Positions 36,151 through 47,525 of a stretch of 64,000 nucleotides of DNA are shown piece by piece. The position numbers and the translations under genes were made by a program. The notes under the pieces were generated by a model. The model had not been told where the DNA came from and ran no database searches. It saw nothing but the letters and a program-made list of their open reading frames with translations. Each line of letters starts with the position of its first letter. The first letter of the stretch is position 1. Source of the stretch: Rhodocyclaceae bacterium (GTDB taxonomy: Bacteria > Pseudomonadota > Gammaproteobacteria > Burkholderiales > Rhodocyclaceae); NCBI GenBank assembly GCA_018261935.1, contig JAGTRP010000023.1, positions 1 to 64,000 on the forward strand, written 5' to 3'.

Positions 36151-37254
36151 ATGCTGCTTGCTCTCTCCCAGTGGCTGGCCCAGGACATCCGCTTCTTCAA
36201 TGTCTTCAACTACATCACCCTGCGGGCCGTGCTCTCGGCCATCACGGCCCTTCTGATCAGCTTCGCCGCCGGTCCCCGGGTCATCCGCTGGCTGGCTGCC
36301 AAGAAGATCGGCCAGGCGGTGCGCACCGACGGTCCCCAGACCCATCTCGTCAAGTCCGGCACCCCCACCATGGGCGGCGTGCTCATCCTCATCGCCATCG
36401 CCGTCACGACGCTCCTGTGGGGCGACCTCACCAACAAATATGTGTGGACCGTGCTGGTCGTGACCCTGGGCTACGGCATCGTCGGCTGGTACGACGACTG
36501 GAAGAAAGTGGTCTACCGGGACCCCAAGGGCCTTTCCGCCAAGTGGAAATATTTCTGGCAATCGGTGCTGGGCCTGGGCGCGGCGCTCTTCCTGGCCTTC
36601 TCGGCCAAGTCCCTGGCCCAGACCGAGCTCATCGTCCCCTTCTTCAAGACGGTGGCCTATCCCCTGGGGATTTTCGGCTTCATCACCCTGACCTATTTCG
36701 TCATCGTCGGCACCTCCAACGCCGTGAATCTCACCGACGGCCTGGACGGCCTCGCCATCATGCCCACCGTCATGGTGGCCTCGGCCTTCGTCGTCTTCGC
36801 CTATGTCACCGGCCACGCCGTCTATGCCAAATACCTCCTCATTCCCTACATCCCGGGGGCAGGGGAGCTGTGCATCCTGCTGGCGGCCATCGCCGGGGCG
36901 GGCCTCGGCTTCCTGTGGTTCAACGCCTATCCGGCCGAGGTCTTCATGGGTGACGTGGGGGCCCTCGCCCTGGGGGCCGCCCTGGGTACGGTGGCCGTCA
37001 TCGTGCGCCAGGAAATCGTCCTCTTCATCATGGGCGGCGTCTTCGTGGTGGAAACCCTGTCGGTAATGCTGCAGGTGAGCTACTTCAAATACACAAAGAA
37101 GAAATTCGGCGAGGGCCGCCGCATCCTGCGCATGGCCCCCTTGCACCACCATTTCGAACAGAGCGGCTGGAAGGAAACCCAGGTGGTGGTGCGCTTCTGG
37201 ATCATCACCATCATGCTGGTGCTGATCGGCCTGTCGACCCTGAAGCTGCGCTGA
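36151..37254 (+). CDS. mraY: Phospho-MurNAc-pentapeptide transferase
   Basis: A 367-aa integral membrane enzyme that transfers phospho-MurNAc-pentapeptide to undecaprenyl phosphate, forming lipid I. Ten helices are expected. Catalytic signatures: [29 protein letters not shown] with the metal-binding DD pair, [26 protein letters not shown], and [17 protein letters not shown] with the histidine cluster. It begins immediately after the murF stop and ends two bases before murD. Confidence 0.98.
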   Translation: MLLALSQWLAQDIRFFNVFNYITLRAVLSAITALLISFAAGPRVIRWLAAKKIGQAVRTDGPQTHLVKSGTPTMGGVLILIAIAVTTLLWGDLTNKYVWTVLVVTLGYGIVGWYDDWKKVVYRDPKGLSAKWKYFWQSVLGLGAALFLAFSAKSLAQTELIVPFFKTVAYPLGIFGFITLTYFVIVGTSNAVNLTDGLDGLAIMPTVMVASAFVVFAYVTGHAVYAKYLLIPYIPGAGELCILLAAIAGAGLGFLWFNAYPAEVFMGDVGALALGAALGTVAVIVRQEIVLFIMGGVFVVETLSVMLQVSYFKYTKKKFGEGRRILRMAPLHHHFEQSGWKETQVVVRFWIITIMLVLIGLSTLKLR

Positions 37255-37255
37255 G

Positions 37256-38611
37256 ATGACGTTAAACGGCAAATTTGTCCTGGTGGTGGGGCTCGGGGAA
37301 TCCGGGCTGGCGATGGCCAAGTGGCTGCGGCGCCAGGGCGCCCGGGTGCGGGTCGCCGATTCCCGCGCCAATCCGCCCAACGCGGCCGAATTGAAGGCGG
37401 CGGTGCCTGCCGCCGAGCTGGTGGCAGGCCCCTTCGCCGACGCCACTTTCGCCGGGGTGGACCTGATCGCCCTTTCCCCCGGCGTGCCCAAGGCGACGCC
37501 CCAGGTGGCGGGTGCCCAGGTGCCGGTCATTTCGGAAATCGAACTGTTCGCGGCCGGCGTCCGGGCCCATGCCCCCGATTCCAAAATCATCGCCATCACC
37601 GGCAGCAACGGCAAGACCACCACCACGGCCCTCACCGCCCACCTGCTGAACGCCGCCGGGGTCTCCGCCGTGGCCTGCGGCAACATCTCCCCCTCGGCTC
37701 TGGACGCCCTCATGGCGGCCCTGGACAGCGGCAGCCTGCCCCGGGTCTGGGTCCTGGAACTCTCCAGCTTCCAGCTCGAGACGACGCACCATCTCCACGC
37801 CCATGCGGCGACGCTGCTCAACGTTTCCGAGGATCACCTGGACCGCTACGAGGGCAGCCTCGCCAACTATGCCGCGGCCAAGGCCGCCATTTTCAAGGGC
37901 CAGGGCGTCATGGTCCTCAACCGCAACGACGACTGGTCCCTGAGCCAGGGGCGCTGCGGGCGGACCCTGGTCACCTTCGGCCTCGACTTTCCGCCGCGCC
38001 CGGCGGACTACGGCTGCAAGGACGGCTTCATCCTGCGGGGCGAGCAGCCCCTGGTGGCCCTGGCCGACCTGAAGCTCGCCGGGCTGCACAATGCCGCCAA
38101 TGCCATGGCCGCCCTGGCCCTGTGCGAAGCCGTCGGCGTCGCGCCGGCGCGCCTGGTGGAGCCTCTCAAGGCTTTCAAGGGGCTGCCCCACCGGGTGGAA
38201 ACCGTGGCCGAAATCGGCGGAGTTCTCTACGTGGACGACTCCAAGGGCACCAATGTGGGCGCCACCCTGGCCGCCATCGAAGGCCTGGGGCGTCCGGTGG
38301 CCATCGTCCTGGGGGGCGAGGGCAAGGGCCAGGACTTCGCGCCCCTCAAGGCCGCCCTGGCCCGGCATGGCCGGGCGGCGGCCCTGATCGGGCAGGATGC
38401 CAAGGCCATCGAGGCCGCCATTACCGGCGCCGGCATCCCCATCAAGCATTGCGCCGACATGGCTCAAGCGGTGAACTGGCTCGCCGGGCAGGCCCTGGCG
38501 GGGGACTGCGTGCTGCTGTCGCCGGCCTGCGCCAGCCTGGACATGTACCGGAATTACGCCCACCGGGCGGAAGCCTTCATTGCCGCCGTGGAGGAGCTCT
38601 CCCGATGCTGA
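37256..38611 (+). CDS. murD: UDP-MurNAc-L-alanine:D-glutamate ligase
   Basis: A 451-aa Mur ligase adding D-Glu. The N-terminal Rossmann-type domain shows [20 protein letters not shown]. The ATP site is [16 protein letters not shown]; then [37 protein letters not shown] and [16 protein letters not shown]. The C-terminus carries [20 protein letters not shown], typical of MurD. Its stop overlaps the ftsW start region. Confidence 0.97.
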   Translation: MTLNGKFVLVVGLGESGLAMAKWLRRQGARVRVADSRANPPNAAELKAAVPAAELVAGPFADATFAGVDLIALSPGVPKATPQVAGAQVPVISEIELFAAGVRAHAPDSKIIAITGSNGKTTTTALTAHLLNAAGVSAVACGNISPSALDALMAALDSGSLPRVWVLELSSFQLETTHHLHAHAATLLNVSEDHLDRYEGSLANYAAAKAAIFKGQGVMVLNRNDDWSLSQGRCGRTLVTFGLDFPPRPADYGCKDGFILRGEQPLVALADLKLAGLHNAANAMAALALCEAVGVAPARLVEPLKAFKGLPHRVETVAEIGGVLYVDDSKGTNVGATLAAIEGLGRPVAIVLGGEGKGQDFAPLKAALARHGRAAALIGQDAKAIEAAITGAGIPIKHCADMAQAVNWLAGQALAGDCVLLSPACASLDMYRNYAHRAEAFIAAVEELSRC

Positions 38612-39768
38612 TGAGCGCCCTCGACGCTCCCCGCCGGCAGGTGGCCGAGATCGACTACGTCCTCCTGTGGAGCACGCTGCTGCTGCTCTTCTGCGGGCTG
38701 GTCATGGTCTATTCGGCTTCCATCGCCACGGCCGAGGGCGGGCGCTTCACCAACCATCAGCCGGCCTATTTTCTGGTCCGCCACGGCATTTTCCTGTCCA
38801 TCGGCCTGGTGGCGGCGGCCTTCGTTTTCCAGATCCCCCTGTCCCTGTGGCAGAAGTACGCCCCCTACCTGTTCATGATCGGCGTCCTGCTCCTGGCGAT
38901 CGTCCTCATCCCCGGCCTGGGGCGCGATGTGAATGGCGCCCGCCGCTGGCTGCCCCTGGGCTTCGCCAACCTGCAGCCCTCGGAGCTCATGAAGCTGTTC
39001 GCCGTGCTGTACGCCGCCGACTACACGGCGCGCAAGATGCCGGTGATGCACGACCTGAAACAGGCTTTCCTGCCCATGTTCGGCGCCATGGTGGTGGTGG
39101 GCATGCTGCTCCTCAAGGAGCCCGACTTCGGCGCCTTCGTGGTGATCATCGCCATCGCCATGGGCATCCTCTTCCTGGGCGGCCTAAAGGCCCGGCTCTT
39201 CGCCATCCTCATTGTCGGGCTGCTGGCCGCCTTCACCGTCCTCATTATCGTCTCCCCCTACCGGCGGGACCGGGTCTTCGGCTTCATGGACCCCTGGGCC
39301 GATGCCTTCGGCCGCGGCTACCAGCTTTCCCATTCCCTCATCGCCTTCGGTCGCGGCGAGCTGTTCGGGGTGGGGCTGGGGGCGAGCGTGGAAAAGCTCT
39401 TCTACCTGCCGGAAGCCCACACCGATTTCCTCCTGGCGGTCATCGCCGAGGAACTGGGCTTCGCCGGCGTCCTGGCCGTCATCGTCCTCTTCGCCCTGCT
39501 GGTGCAGCGGGCCTTCGCCATCGGCCGCCAGTGCGTCCAGCTCGACCGCCTCTACCCGGCCCTGGTGGCCATGGGCATCGGCATCTGGATCGGGGTGCAG
39601 TCCTTCATCAACATGGGGGTGAACATGGGACTCCTGCCGACCAAGGGCCTGACCCTGCCGCTCATGAGCTTCGGCGGCTCCGGCATTCTCGCCAACTGCG
39701 TGGCGCTGGCCATCCTGCTCCGTGTCGATTGGGAGAATAGGCAGCTCATGCGGGGAGGCAAGCTATGA
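38605..39768 (+). CDS. ftsW: Septal peptidoglycan glycosyltransferase FtsW
   Basis: A 387-aa SEDS polymerase that makes septal glycan with FtsI. About ten membrane helices. Signatures: [34 protein letters not shown] (WLPLGF, QPSE), [50 protein letters not shown] with the catalytic-loop Asp, and [16 protein letters not shown] at 38605 was preferred over 38611 because GAGGAG lies 8 bp upstream. It overlaps murD, and its stop overlaps the murG ATG. Confidence 0.96.
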   Translation: MLMSALDAPRRQVAEIDYVLLWSTLLLLFCGLVMVYSASIATAEGGRFTNHQPAYFLVRHGIFLSIGLVAAAFVFQIPLSLWQKYAPYLFMIGVLLLAIVLIPGLGRDVNGARRWLPLGFANLQPSELMKLFAVLYAADYTARKMPVMHDLKQAFLPMFGAMVVVGMLLLKEPDFGAFVVIIAIAMGILFLGGLKARLFAILIVGLLAAFTVLIIVSPYRRDRVFGFMDPWADAFGRGYQLSHSLIAFGRGELFGVGLGASVEKLFYLPEAHTDFLLAVIAEELGFAGVLAVIVLFALLVQRAFAIGRQCVQLDRLYPALVAMGIGIWIGVQSFINMGVNMGLLPTKGLTLPLMSFGGSGILANCVALAILLRVDWENRQLMRGGKL

Positions 39769-40823
39769 GCAAGACCCTCCTGGTCATGGCCGGCGGCACC
39801 GGCGGCCACATTTTCCCGGCCCTGGCGGTGGCGGAAGCCCTGCGGGAGCGGGGCTGGCAAGTCGTCTGGCTGGGCAATCCGGAGGGCATGGAAGCCCGCC
39901 TGGTGCCGACCCGGGGCTTCGAGATGGTCAATCTCAGGTTCGGCGCCCTGCGGGGCAAGGGCCTGGTGCGCAAGCTCCTGTTGCCCCTGAACCTCCTGCG
40001 GGGCTTCTGGCAGGCCGCTAAGGCCATCGCCCGGATCAGGCCCGATGCGGTGCTGGGCATGGGCGGCTACATCACCTTTCCCGGCGGCATGATGGCCTCC
40101 CTGCTCAACAAGCCCCTGGTAGTCCATGAGCAGAACTCGGTGGCGGGTCTCGCCAACCGGGTCCTGGCCGGCGTCGCGGATCGTATCGTCAGCGGCTTTC
40201 CGGATGTCCTTCGGAGAGGGCAATGGGTTGGCAATCCGGTGCGCCCGGAAATTGCCAAGTTGCCGCCGCCGGCGGAGCGTTTCCGGGATCGGGAAGGGCC
40301 CCTGCGCCTGCTGGTCATCGGCGGCAGCCTGGGCGCCCACGCCCTGAACGAGATCATTCCCAAGGGCATCGGGCTGCTGGCTGCCGAAGAGCGGCCGGAA
40401 ATCCTGCACCAGGCCGGCGAGAAGCATATCGAGGCCCTGAAGGCCAATTACGCCGCGGCCGGGGTGGAAGCCCGCTGCGTGCCCTTCATCGACGACATGG
40501 CCGGCGCCTATGGCTGGGCCGACCTGGTGATCTGCCGGGCCGGGGCCCTGACCGTGGCCGAGCTGGCCGCAGCCGGCGTGGCCAGCATCCTGGTGCCTTT
40601 CCCCTTCGCGGTGGACGACCACCAGACCGGCAACGCCCGCTTCCTGGCCAGCGTCGGGGGCGCCTTCCTGCTGCCCCAGCCGGACCTGACCCCGGAGGCC
40701 GTCGCCCTGATCCGTAATTACAGCCGCAGCCAACTGCTCGAAATGGCTGAAAAGGCAAGGAACCTTGCCAAGCCCGATGCCACCCAAGTAGTGGCCAATA
40801 TATGCGAGGAGGTTGCCAAGTGA
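39765..40823 (+). CDS. murG: Lipid II synthase (undecaprenyldiphospho-MurNAc-pentapeptide GlcNAc transferase)
   Basis: A 352-aa GT-B glycosyltransferase on the inner face of the membrane that adds GlcNAc to lipid [18 protein letters not shown] is the N-terminal G loop; [15 protein letters not shown] motif here reads [60 protein letters not shown]; and [13 protein letters not shown] are all MurG marks. Start ATGA overlap with ftsW, and the stop overlaps the GTG of murC. Confidence 0.97.
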   Translation: MSKTLLVMAGGTGGHIFPALAVAEALRERGWQVVWLGNPEGMEARLVPTRGFEMVNLRFGALRGKGLVRKLLLPLNLLRGFWQAAKAIARIRPDAVLGMGGYITFPGGMMASLLNKPLVVHEQNSVAGLANRVLAGVADRIVSGFPDVLRRGQWVGNPVRPEIAKLPPPAERFRDREGPLRLLVIGGSLGAHALNEIIPKGIGLLAAEERPEILHQAGEKHIEALKANYAAAGVEARCVPFIDDMAGAYGWADLVICRAGALTVAELAAAGVASILVPFPFAVDDHQTGNARFLASVGGAFLLPQPDLTPEAVALIRNYSRSQLLEMAEKARNLAKPDATQVVANICEEVAK

Positions 40824-42229
40824 AGCACAAGGTCAAGAATATTCACTTCGTCGGCGTCGGTGGCGCCGGCATGAGCGGCATCGCCGAGGTCCTGGCGAAC
40901 CTGGGCTATAGCGTTTCCGGTTCGGATCTCGCCGCCAGCGCCACGACCCGCCGGCTCGAGGCCCAGGGCGTCAAGATCGCCATCGGCCACGCCGCCGCCA
41001 ACGTCGCCAGGGCCGATGCCGTGGTGGTATCCACGGCGGTCAAGGCCGACAACCCGGAAGTCCTGGTGGCCCGGGAACGCCACATACCGGTAGTGCCCCG
41101 GGCCCAGATGCTGGCCGAGCTGATGCGCCTGAAGCACGGCATCGCCATTGCCGGCACCCACGGCAAGACCACCACCACCAGCCTGGTCACCAGCATCCTG
41201 GCCGAGGGCGGGCTCGATCCCACCTTCGTCATCGGCGGGCGACTCAATGCCGCCGGCGCCAATGCCCGGCTGGGCCAGGGTGATTTCCTGGTGGCCGAGG
41301 CCGATGAGTCGGACGCTTCCTTCCTCTACCTGTCGCCGGTGGTGTCGGTGGTCACCAATATCGACGCCGACCACATGGAAACCTACGGCCACGACTTCGA
41401 GCGCCTGAAGGGCGCCTTCGTGGATTTCCTCTCCCGCCTGCCTTTCTACGGAGTGGCGGTGCTCTGCATCGATGACGCCAATGTCCGTGCCATCCTGCCC
41501 CAGGTCTCGAAGCAGGTGGTGAGCTATGGCCTCGACCCCGCCGCCAATATCCGCGCCGAGAACATCCGTGCCGACGGCGGCCGGATGCATTTCGACGTCG
41601 TGCGGGTGAACGGCTCGGTGTCCCGGCTCTCCATCACCCTCAACCTGCCGGGCATGCACAACGTGCTGAATGCCCTGGCTGCCATCGCCGTGGCCACCGA
41701 ACTTCAAGTTCCGGACGAGGCCATCATCAAGGCCCTGGCCGAGTTCAAGGGTGTCGGCCGCCGGTTTCAGCGCTATGGCGAGGTCGGGCTGCGAAACGGC
41801 GACGGAAATGCAGCCGGCAGCTTCACCCTCATAGACGATTACGGCCACCATCCGGTGGAAATGGCGGCAACTCTTGCCGCTGCGCGCGGCGCTTTTCCGG
41901 ACAAGCGGCTGGTTCTTGCCTTCCAGCCCCACCGGTTTACCCGGACCCGGGACTGTTTTGAGGATTTTGTGAAGGTTTTATCGTCGGTGGATGCCCTTTT
42001 GCTAGCCGATGTCTACGCCGCCGGCGAGATGCCCATCGTCGCCGCCGATGGACGCGCCCTGGCACGGGCCTTGCGTGTAGCCGGCAAGGTTGAGCCTGTA
42101 TTCGTCGAGGATATGGCGGATATGCCGCAGACAATTCTGGATGTCGCCCGGGATGGCGACGTGGTTCTGACCATGGGGGCGGGCTCCATCGGCGCCGTTC
42201 CCGGCAAGTTGGCTGAAAGCAAGCAATGA
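40820..42229 (+). CDS. murC: UDP-MurNAc:L-alanine ligase
   Basis: A 469-aa Mur ligase adding the first residue of the peptide stem. [20 protein letters not shown] is the N-terminal nucleotide fold; [12 protein letters not shown] the ATP site; [24 protein letters not shown]; and [24 protein letters not shown] in the C-terminal domain. The GTG start overlaps the murG stop. murB, often next to murC, is not here; ddl follows directly with an ATGA overlap. Confidence 0.97.
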   Translation: MKHKVKNIHFVGVGGAGMSGIAEVLANLGYSVSGSDLAASATTRRLEAQGVKIAIGHAAANVARADAVVVSTAVKADNPEVLVARERHIPVVPRAQMLAELMRLKHGIAIAGTHGKTTTTSLVTSILAEGGLDPTFVIGGRLNAAGANARLGQGDFLVAEADESDASFLYLSPVVSVVTNIDADHMETYGHDFERLKGAFVDFLSRLPFYGVAVLCIDDANVRAILPQVSKQVVSYGLDPAANIRAENIRADGGRMHFDVVRVNGSVSRLSITLNLPGMHNVLNALAAIAVATELQVPDEAIIKALAEFKGVGRRFQRYGEVGLRNGDGNAAGSFTLIDDYGHHPVEMAATLAAARGAFPDKRLVLAFQPHRFTRTRDCFEDFVKVLSSVDALLLADVYAAGEMPIVAADGRALARALRVAGKVEPVFVEDMADMPQTILDVARDGDVVLTMGAGSIGAVPGKLAESKQ

Positions 42230-43131
42230 ACGAATTTGGCAAAGTGGCGGTTCTCTACGGAGGGACCTCGGCCGAGCGGGCCGTGTCCCTGAACAGTGGC
42301 GCCCGTGTCCTGGCGGCCTTGCAGGGGCAGGGCATCGACGCCCATCCCTTCGATCCGGCTGAGCGGCCCCTGGCCGAGCTGAAGGGCTTCGACCGGGCCT
42401 TCATCGCCCTCCACGGCCGCCATGGCGAGGACGGCACCATGCAGGGCGCCCTGGAGCTGATGGGCATTCCCTACACCGGTCCCGGGGTGCTGGCTTCCGC
42501 CCTGGCCATGGACAAGTTCCGCAGCAAGCTCATGTGGCAGGCTGCCGGCCTGGCGGTGCCGGAATATGCGTTGCTCTCCGCCGATTCGGATTTCGCCGAC
42601 ATCGAGGAAGAGCTGGGGCTGCCCCTGTTCGTGAAGCCGGCCCGGGAAGGGTCCTCCATCGGCATCACCAAGGTGAAGTCGGCAGGCGGCCTCAAGGCGG
42701 CCTACCTGGAAGCCGCCAAGCACGATCCCCTGGTGATCGCCGAACGCGGCATTTTGGGGGGCGAGTACACCGTCGCCATCGTCGGCGGCGAGGCCCTGCC
42801 CATCATCAAGATCGAGCCGGCGACGGACTTCTACGACTACGAGGCCAAGTACAACCGCGATGACACCCGCTACCTCTGCCCCTGCGGCCTGCCCGAGGCC
42901 AAGGAGCAGGAAATCCGCCGCCAGGCCCTGGAAGCCTTCCAGGTCCTGGGGGGGCGAGGTTGGGGCCGGGTGGATTTCCTCATGGACGAGGAAGGAAATC
43001 ACTATTTCCTGGAGGCCAACACTTCCCCCGGCATGACCGATCACTCCCTGGTGCCGATGGCCGCCCGGGTGGCCGGCATCGATTATCCCGCCCTGGTGCG
43101 CCGGGTCCTGGAACTGGCTGCCCTGGACTGA
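42226..43131 (+). CDS. ddlB: D-alanine:D-alanine ligase
   Basis: A 301-aa ATP-grasp enzyme making D-Ala-D-Ala for MurF. Signatures: [98 protein letters not shown] and [17 protein letters not shown]. The active-site Ser and Arg positions of the family are present. The gene is overlapped with murC and ends three bases before ftsQ. Confidence 0.97.
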   Translation: MNEFGKVAVLYGGTSAERAVSLNSGARVLAALQGQGIDAHPFDPAERPLAELKGFDRAFIALHGRHGEDGTMQGALELMGIPYTGPGVLASALAMDKFRSKLMWQAAGLAVPEYALLSADSDFADIEEELGLPLFVKPAREGSSIGITKVKSAGGLKAAYLEAAKHDPLVIAERGILGGEYTVAIVGGEALPIIKIEPATDFYDYEAKYNRDDTRYLCPCGLPEAKEQEIRRQALEAFQVLGGRGWGRVDFLMDEEGNHYFLEANTSPGMTDHSLVPMAARVAGIDYPALVRRVLELAALD

Positions 43132-43134
43132 TGA

Positions 43135-43890
43135 ATGTGGAACAAGCCGCATCTCCTCAATGCCTTTGCCGACCTGCTCTTCGTGGCGGCGGCGGCAGCG
43201 CTGCTGGCGGCCGCAGCCGTCTGGCTGGCGCGCATGCCCGCCCTGCCCATCCGGCAGGTGGTGTTCGCCGAGGAGTTGCAGCACGTGCGGCGCCTCGAAG
43301 TGGAGCAGGTCTTGCCGGCGGCCCTCAAGGGCAATTTCTTCAGCATCAACCTGGAGGCCGTGCGGGGTGCCCTGGAAAAGCTGCCCTGGGTCCGCAAGGT
43401 GGAGGTGCGGCGGGTGTGGCCCGCGCGCCTGGATGTGCGGGTGGAGGAGCATCGTCCGGCCGCCCGCTGGGAGGATGGCAGGACGCCCAGCCGGGGCGAG
43501 CTGGTGAATACCTATGGGGAAGTCTTCCCGGCGGCCCTGGCCGAGGGCGAGGGGGCCGGGCTGCCCATGCTCTACGGCCCGGTCGGAACGGCGCCGGAGC
43601 TCCTGCGGCGCTATGGCGAGTTTTCGGCCGCCCTGCGGCCGGTGGGGCACAGGCCGGTGCAAGTGGTGCAGTCGCCGCGCCTGGCCTGGCAGCTCAAGCT
43701 GGACAATGGCATGGTGGTGGAGCTCGGGCGCGAGCAGCCGAGGGCGCCCCTGGGGACAAGGCTCCAGCGTTTCGTGGAAGTGTATCCGTCGGCGGTGGCG
43801 GGGAGGCCCGTGCTGCCTTCGGCGGTGGATTTGCGGTATCCGAATGGCTTTGCGATGCGGGTCGCGGGGACTGAGGTCAAGGGGAAATAA
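43135..43890 (+). CDS. ftsQ: Cell division protein FtsQ
   Basis: A 251-aa bitopic divisome protein linking FtsL/FtsB to the ring. Single membrane helix at about residues 14-34 (LFVAAAAALLAAAAVWLA), then a POTRA domain (ALPIRQVVFAEELQHVRRLE region; NFFSINLEAVRGALEKLPWV, RRVWPARLDVRVEEHRPAAR) and the beta domain (GELVNTYGEVFPAAL, PLGTRLQRFVEVYP). ATG at 43135 begins MWNKPHLLNAFADL. The stop overlaps the ftsA ATG (TAATG). Confidence 0.95.
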   Translation: MWNKPHLLNAFADLLFVAAAAALLAAAAVWLARMPALPIRQVVFAEELQHVRRLEVEQVLPAALKGNFFSINLEAVRGALEKLPWVRKVEVRRVWPARLDVRVEEHRPAARWEDGRTPSRGELVNTYGEVFPAALAEGEGAGLPMLYGPVGTAPELLRRYGEFSAALRPVGHRPVQVVQSPRLAWQLKLDNGMVVELGREQPRAPLGTRLQRFVEVYPSAVAGRPVLPSAVDLRYPNGFAMRVAGTEVKGK

Positions 43891-45119
43891 TGAGCAGGGA
43901 CAACAAGGATTTGGTGGTCGGGCTGGACATCGGCACCTCGAAGATCGTGGCGCTGGTTGCCGAGATCACGCCGGAAGGCCGCCTTAACGTCATCGGCATG
44001 GGCTCCCAGGATTCCAAGGGGCTGAAGAAGGGCGTGGTGGTCAATATCGAGGAAACGGTGAACACCATTTCCCGCGTCATCCAGGAAGTGGAGCTGATGG
44101 CGGACTGCAAGGTCACCGATGTGTATACGGGCATCGCCGGCAGCCACATCAAGAGCTTCAACTCCAACGGCATGGTGGCCATCAAGGACAAGGAAACCGG
44201 CGCCACCGACGTCGAGCGGGTCATCGAGACCGCCAAGGCCATGCCGATCCCCGCCGACCAGGAGATACTCCACATCCTCACCCAGGAATTCGTCATCGAC
44301 GGCCAGGACGGCATCCGCGAACCCATCGGCATGAGCGGCATGCGCCTCGAGGTGAAGGTGCACATCGTCACCGGCGCCGTCTCGGCCGCCCAGAATATCG
44401 TCAAGTGCGTGCGCCGTTGCGGCCTGGAGGTGAACGACCTGGTGCTGCAGCCCCTGGCCTCCAGCTACGCGGTGCTGTCCGAGGATGAGAAGGACCTCGG
44501 CGTCTGCCTCATCGACATCGGCGGCGGCACCACCGACATCGCGGTGTGGACCCAGGGCGCCATCCGCCACACTTCGGTCATCCCCATCGCCGGGGACCAG
44601 GTCACCAACGACATCGCCATGGCGCTCCGCACCCCCACCCGGGAGGCCGAGGACATCAAGTGCAGGTACGGCTGCGCCCTGTCCCAGCTGGCGGATCCCG
44701 AGGAGACCCTGGAAGTGGCCGGGGTGGACGACCGCCCGAGCCGCAAGCTCTCCCGCCGCGCCCTGGCCGATGTTATCCAGCCGCGGGTCGAGGAATTGTT
44801 CGAGCTCATCCAGCACGAGCTGCGCCGGGCCGGCTTCGAGGAGGTCCTGTCGTCGGGCATCGTCCTGACCGGCGGCGCCAGCGTCATGCCCGGCATGATC
44901 GAGCTGGGCGAGGAGATTTTCCATATGCCGGTTCGCCTGGGCATGCCCAAGTACACCGGCAGCTTGGCCGACGTGGTCCAGACCCCGCGCTTCTCCACCG
45001 CCTTCGGACTCCTGCTGGAGGCCCAGGCGCAAAGGAAGCGGGGCCAGAAGATCAAGGAAAAGCAGGGCATGAGGGATGTCCTGGAAAGCATGAAAACCTG
45101 GTTCGCCAAGAATTTTTGA
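43890..45119 (+). CDS. ftsA: Cell division protein FtsA
   Basis: A 409-aa actin-like ATPase that tethers FtsZ to the membrane. VVGLDIGTSKIVALVAEI is phosphate loop 1; GSQDSKGLKKGVVVNIEET; AGSHIKSFNSNGMVAIKD; CLIDIGGGTTDIAVWTQGA is phosphate loop 2; GIVLTGGASVMPGMIEL. The C-terminal amphipathic membrane-targeting helix is present (MRDVLESMKTWFAKNF). It lies 36 bp before ftsZ, which has its own GAGGAGG Shine-Dalgarno. Confidence 0.98.
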   Translation: MSRDNKDLVVGLDIGTSKIVALVAEITPEGRLNVIGMGSQDSKGLKKGVVVNIEETVNTISRVIQEVELMADCKVTDVYTGIAGSHIKSFNSNGMVAIKDKETGATDVERVIETAKAMPIPADQEILHILTQEFVIDGQDGIREPIGMSGMRLEVKVHIVTGAVSAAQNIVKCVRRCGLEVNDLVLQPLASSYAVLSEDEKDLGVCLIDIGGGTTDIAVWTQGAIRHTSVIPIAGDQVTNDIAMALRTPTREAEDIKCRYGCALSQLADPEETLEVAGVDDRPSRKLSRRALADVIQPRVEELFELIQHELRRAGFEEVLSSGIVLTGGASVMPGMIELGEEIFHMPVRLGMPKYTGSLADVVQTPRFSTAFGLLLEAQAQRKRGQKIKEKQGMRDVLESMKTWFAKNF

Positions 45120-45155
45120 CCGTTTTTGAAAGTTTGTTCAGAGGAGGTTCCAATA

Positions 45156-46331
45156 ATGTTTGAAATCATCGAAAAGGAAGACAGCGGTACCATCATCAAG
45201 GTCATCGGCGTCGGTGGCGCCGGTGGCAATGCGGTGGACCACATGATCCATGAAGGTGTGCAGGGGGTGGAATTCATTGCCGCCAATACCGACGCCCAGG
45301 CCCTGTCCCGCAGCACCGCCCACCTCAAGGTCACCCTCGGCCAGACCGGCCTCGGCGCCGGCGCCAAGCCGGAAATGGGCAAGGCTGCGGCCGAAGCCCA
45401 CCGGGAGGAAGTCCGCGCAGCCCTGGCCGGCGCCCACATGGCCTTCATCACCGCCGGCATGGGCGGCGGCACCGGTACCGGCGCCGCTCCCGTGGTGGCG
45501 GAAGTGGCTCGGGAAATGGGCATCCTGACCGTCGGCGTCGTCACCAAGCCCTTCTCCTTCGAAGGCGGCAAGCGCACCAAGGCGGCGGAAGCCGGCATCG
45601 CTGAATTCTCCAAGCACGTGGATTCCCTCATCGTCATCCTCAACGACAAGCTCATGGACGTCATGGGCGAGGATGCCGGCGTGGACGAGTGCTTCCGGGC
45701 GGCCGACGACGTGCTGAAGAATGCCGTCGGCGGCATCGCCGAAATCATCACCTACCCGGGCCTGGTGAACGTGGACTTCGAGGACGTGCGTACCGTCATG
45801 GGTGAAATGGGCCGCGCCATGATGGGCTCAGCCGTCGCCGCCGGCGTGGACCGCGCCCGCATCGCCGCCGAGCAGGCTGTCGCCTCCCCCCTCCTGGAAG
45901 GCGTCAACCTCTCCGGCGCCCGCGGCGTGCTGGTCAATATCACTGCCGCCAAGGGCAGCCTGAAGATGAAGGAAGTCAATGAGGTGATGAGCACCGTCAA
46001 GGCCTTCGCCGCCGAAGACGCCCACATCATTTTCGGCGCCGTGTACGACGAGCTCATGGGCGACGCCCTGCGCGTCACCGTGGTGGCCACCGGCCTCGGC
46101 CAGGCCGCCGCCCGCCGCCAGTCCTTCGAGGTGATCAACACCCCGATGGTGGAAGCCCGCGCCACCGGCACCTACGACGCCGTCGTTGCCAGCGCCCCGG
46201 CCATCGACTACAACCAGATCGCCGACGTCCCGGCGGTGGTCCGGAAGCGCAACGTCACCGTCGAAGCCCTGGCCAACAGCGGTGTCGACCGTTACGACAT
46301 CCCGGCATTTTTGCGCAAACAAGCTGACTAA
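45156..46331 (+). CDS. ftsZ: Cell division GTPase FtsZ
   Basis: A 391-aa tubulin-like GTPase that forms the division ring. [18 protein letters not shown] is the nucleotide site; the tubulin signature appears as [25 protein letters not shown]; the T7 loop is [12 protein letters not shown]. The C-terminal conserved peptide is [16 protein letters not shown] plus [12 protein letters not shown], the latter binding FtsA and ZipA. GAGGAGG at 45141-45147 sets the ATG at 45156. Confidence 0.98.
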   Translation: MFEIIEKEDSGTIIKVIGVGGAGGNAVDHMIHEGVQGVEFIAANTDAQALSRSTAHLKVTLGQTGLGAGAKPEMGKAAAEAHREEVRAALAGAHMAFITAGMGGGTGTGAAPVVAEVAREMGILTVGVVTKPFSFEGGKRTKAAEAGIAEFSKHVDSLIVILNDKLMDVMGEDAGVDECFRAADDVLKNAVGGIAEIITYPGLVNVDFEDVRTVMGEMGRAMMGSAVAAGVDRARIAAEQAVASPLLEGVNLSGARGVLVNITAAKGSLKMKEVNEVMSTVKAFAAEDAHIIFGAVYDELMGDALRVTVVATGLGQAAARRQSFEVINTPMVEARATGTYDAVVASAPAIDYNQIADVPAVVRKRNVTVEALANSGVDRYDIPAFLRKQAD

Positions 46332-46375
46332 GTAGTTGTAACAAAACCTCTTCTGAAAAAGGGAGTCGGCGGTTG

Positions 46376-46384
46376 TGCTACAAT
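46376..46384 (+). promoter_or_regulatory. Extended -10 promoter for lpxC
   Basis: TGCTACAAT matches an extended -10 (TGnTATAAT) with one mismatch, 34 bp before the lpxC ATG in the ftsZ-lpxC gap. No -35 at 16-18 bp is evident, which extended -10 promoters can tolerate. Confidence 0.5.
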
Positions 46385-46417
46385 TCGCCGATTCCCGCCC
46401 TTTTTTATTGCATCTGC

Positions 46418-47332
46418 ATGCTCAGGCAGCGCACGCTCAAGTCCCTCATCCGCGCCTCGGGCGTTGGCCTCCACGGTGGCGTCAAGGTCAATATGACCCT
46501 GCGCCCGGCCGCCCCGGACACCGGCATCGTCTTTCGCCGGGTGGATCTGCACGAGCCCGTTGATCTCCCGGCATCCGCCCTCCTGGTGGGGGACACCCGC
46601 ATGTGTTCCTGTCTGGAAAAGGACGGCATCAAGGTCGGGACCATTGAACACCTGATGTCCGCCTTTGCCGGGCTGGGCATCGACAACGCCTGGGTGGACC
46701 TGGATGCGCCAGAGGTGCCCATCCTGGACGGCTCTGCCGCACCCTTCGTCTTCCTGATCCAGTCAGCGGGGATCGAGGAACAGAACGCCGCCAAGAAATT
46801 CATCCGCGTCAAGGAGCCCATCGAGGTCCGGGACGGTGACAAGGTGGCGCGCTTCGATCCTTACGACGGCTACAAGCTGTCCTTCTCCATCATCTTCAAC
46901 CACCCGGCCATTTCCAAGTCGGCCCAGCGGGCCGAGATCGACTTCGCCGACCACTCCTATGTGCGCGAAGTCGCCCGGGCTCGCACCTTCGGCTTCATGC
47001 AGGAAGTCGAATACCTGCGGGAGAACGGCCTCGCCCTGGGGGGCGGCCTGGACAACGCCATCGTCCTCGACGAGTTCCGTATCCTCAACGCCGACGGTTT
47101 GCGCTACGCCGACGAGTTCGTCAAACATAAGATCCTGGATGCCATCGGCGACCTCTATTTGTTAGGGCACCCACTCCTGGCGACCTTCACCGCTCACAAG
47201 TCCGGCCATGCCCTCAACAATCTGCTGGCCCGGGAGCTCCTGTCCCGCCGCGACGCCTGGGAGATGGTGACCTTCGAGGTGGCCGAAGAGGCGCCCGACC
47301 GCGTCGCCCGCTGGCTGACCCAGGCTGCCTGA
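46418..47332 (+). CDS. lpxC: UDP-3-O-acyl-N-acetylglucosamine deacetylase
   Basis: A 304-aa zinc deacetylase, the committed step of lipid A synthesis. [20 protein letters not shown] (start region) holds the family [23 protein letters not shown] provides zinc His; [55 protein letters not shown] supplies the other zinc ligands (His and Asp); HKSGHALNN contains the catalytic His. It follows ftsZ with a probable separate promoter. Confidence 0.98.
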   Translation: MLRQRTLKSLIRASGVGLHGGVKVNMTLRPAAPDTGIVFRRVDLHEPVDLPASALLVGDTRMCSCLEKDGIKVGTIEHLMSAFAGLGIDNAWVDLDAPEVPILDGSAAPFVFLIQSAGIEEQNAAKKFIRVKEPIEVRDGDKVARFDPYDGYKLSFSIIFNHPAISKSAQRAEIDFADHSYVREVARARTFGFMQEVEYLRENGLALGGGLDNAIVLDEFRILNADGLRYADEFVKHKILDAIGDLYLLGHPLLATFTAHKSGHALNNLLARELLSRRDAWEMVTFEVAEEAPDRVARWLTQAA

Positions 47333-47336
47333 TCCC

Positions 47337-47525
47337 ATGTACGTCCTGAGGCTGCTGGCGGTGATCCTGGTGATCGCCATCGGCGGCGGCCTCCTGTTGG
47401 CGGCTGTGACCGGCGACAAGCGCTATCTTGCCTTCTCCTGGCGCCTTTTCCGCTACGGCATCGTCTTCGCCCTGGTGGTCTTCGCCCTCCTGGTCCTGGA
47501 GCGGGTCGCCGTCATTCCTGCCTAG
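47337..47525 (+). CDS. Small two-helix membrane protein
   Basis: A 62-aa hypothetical with two hydrophobic helices: VLRLLAVILVIAIGGGLLLA (about 3-23) and YGIVFALVVFALLVLERVAV (about 39-58), joined by a basic loop with TGDKRYLAF. It starts 4 bp after lpxC and overlaps the convergent DciA-like gene by 14 bp. Similar small membrane proteins lie after lpxC in related betaproteobacteria; no function is known. Confidence 0.7.
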   Translation: MYVLRLLAVILVIAIGGGLLLAAVTGDKRYLAFSWRLFRYGIVFALVVFALLVLERVAVIPA

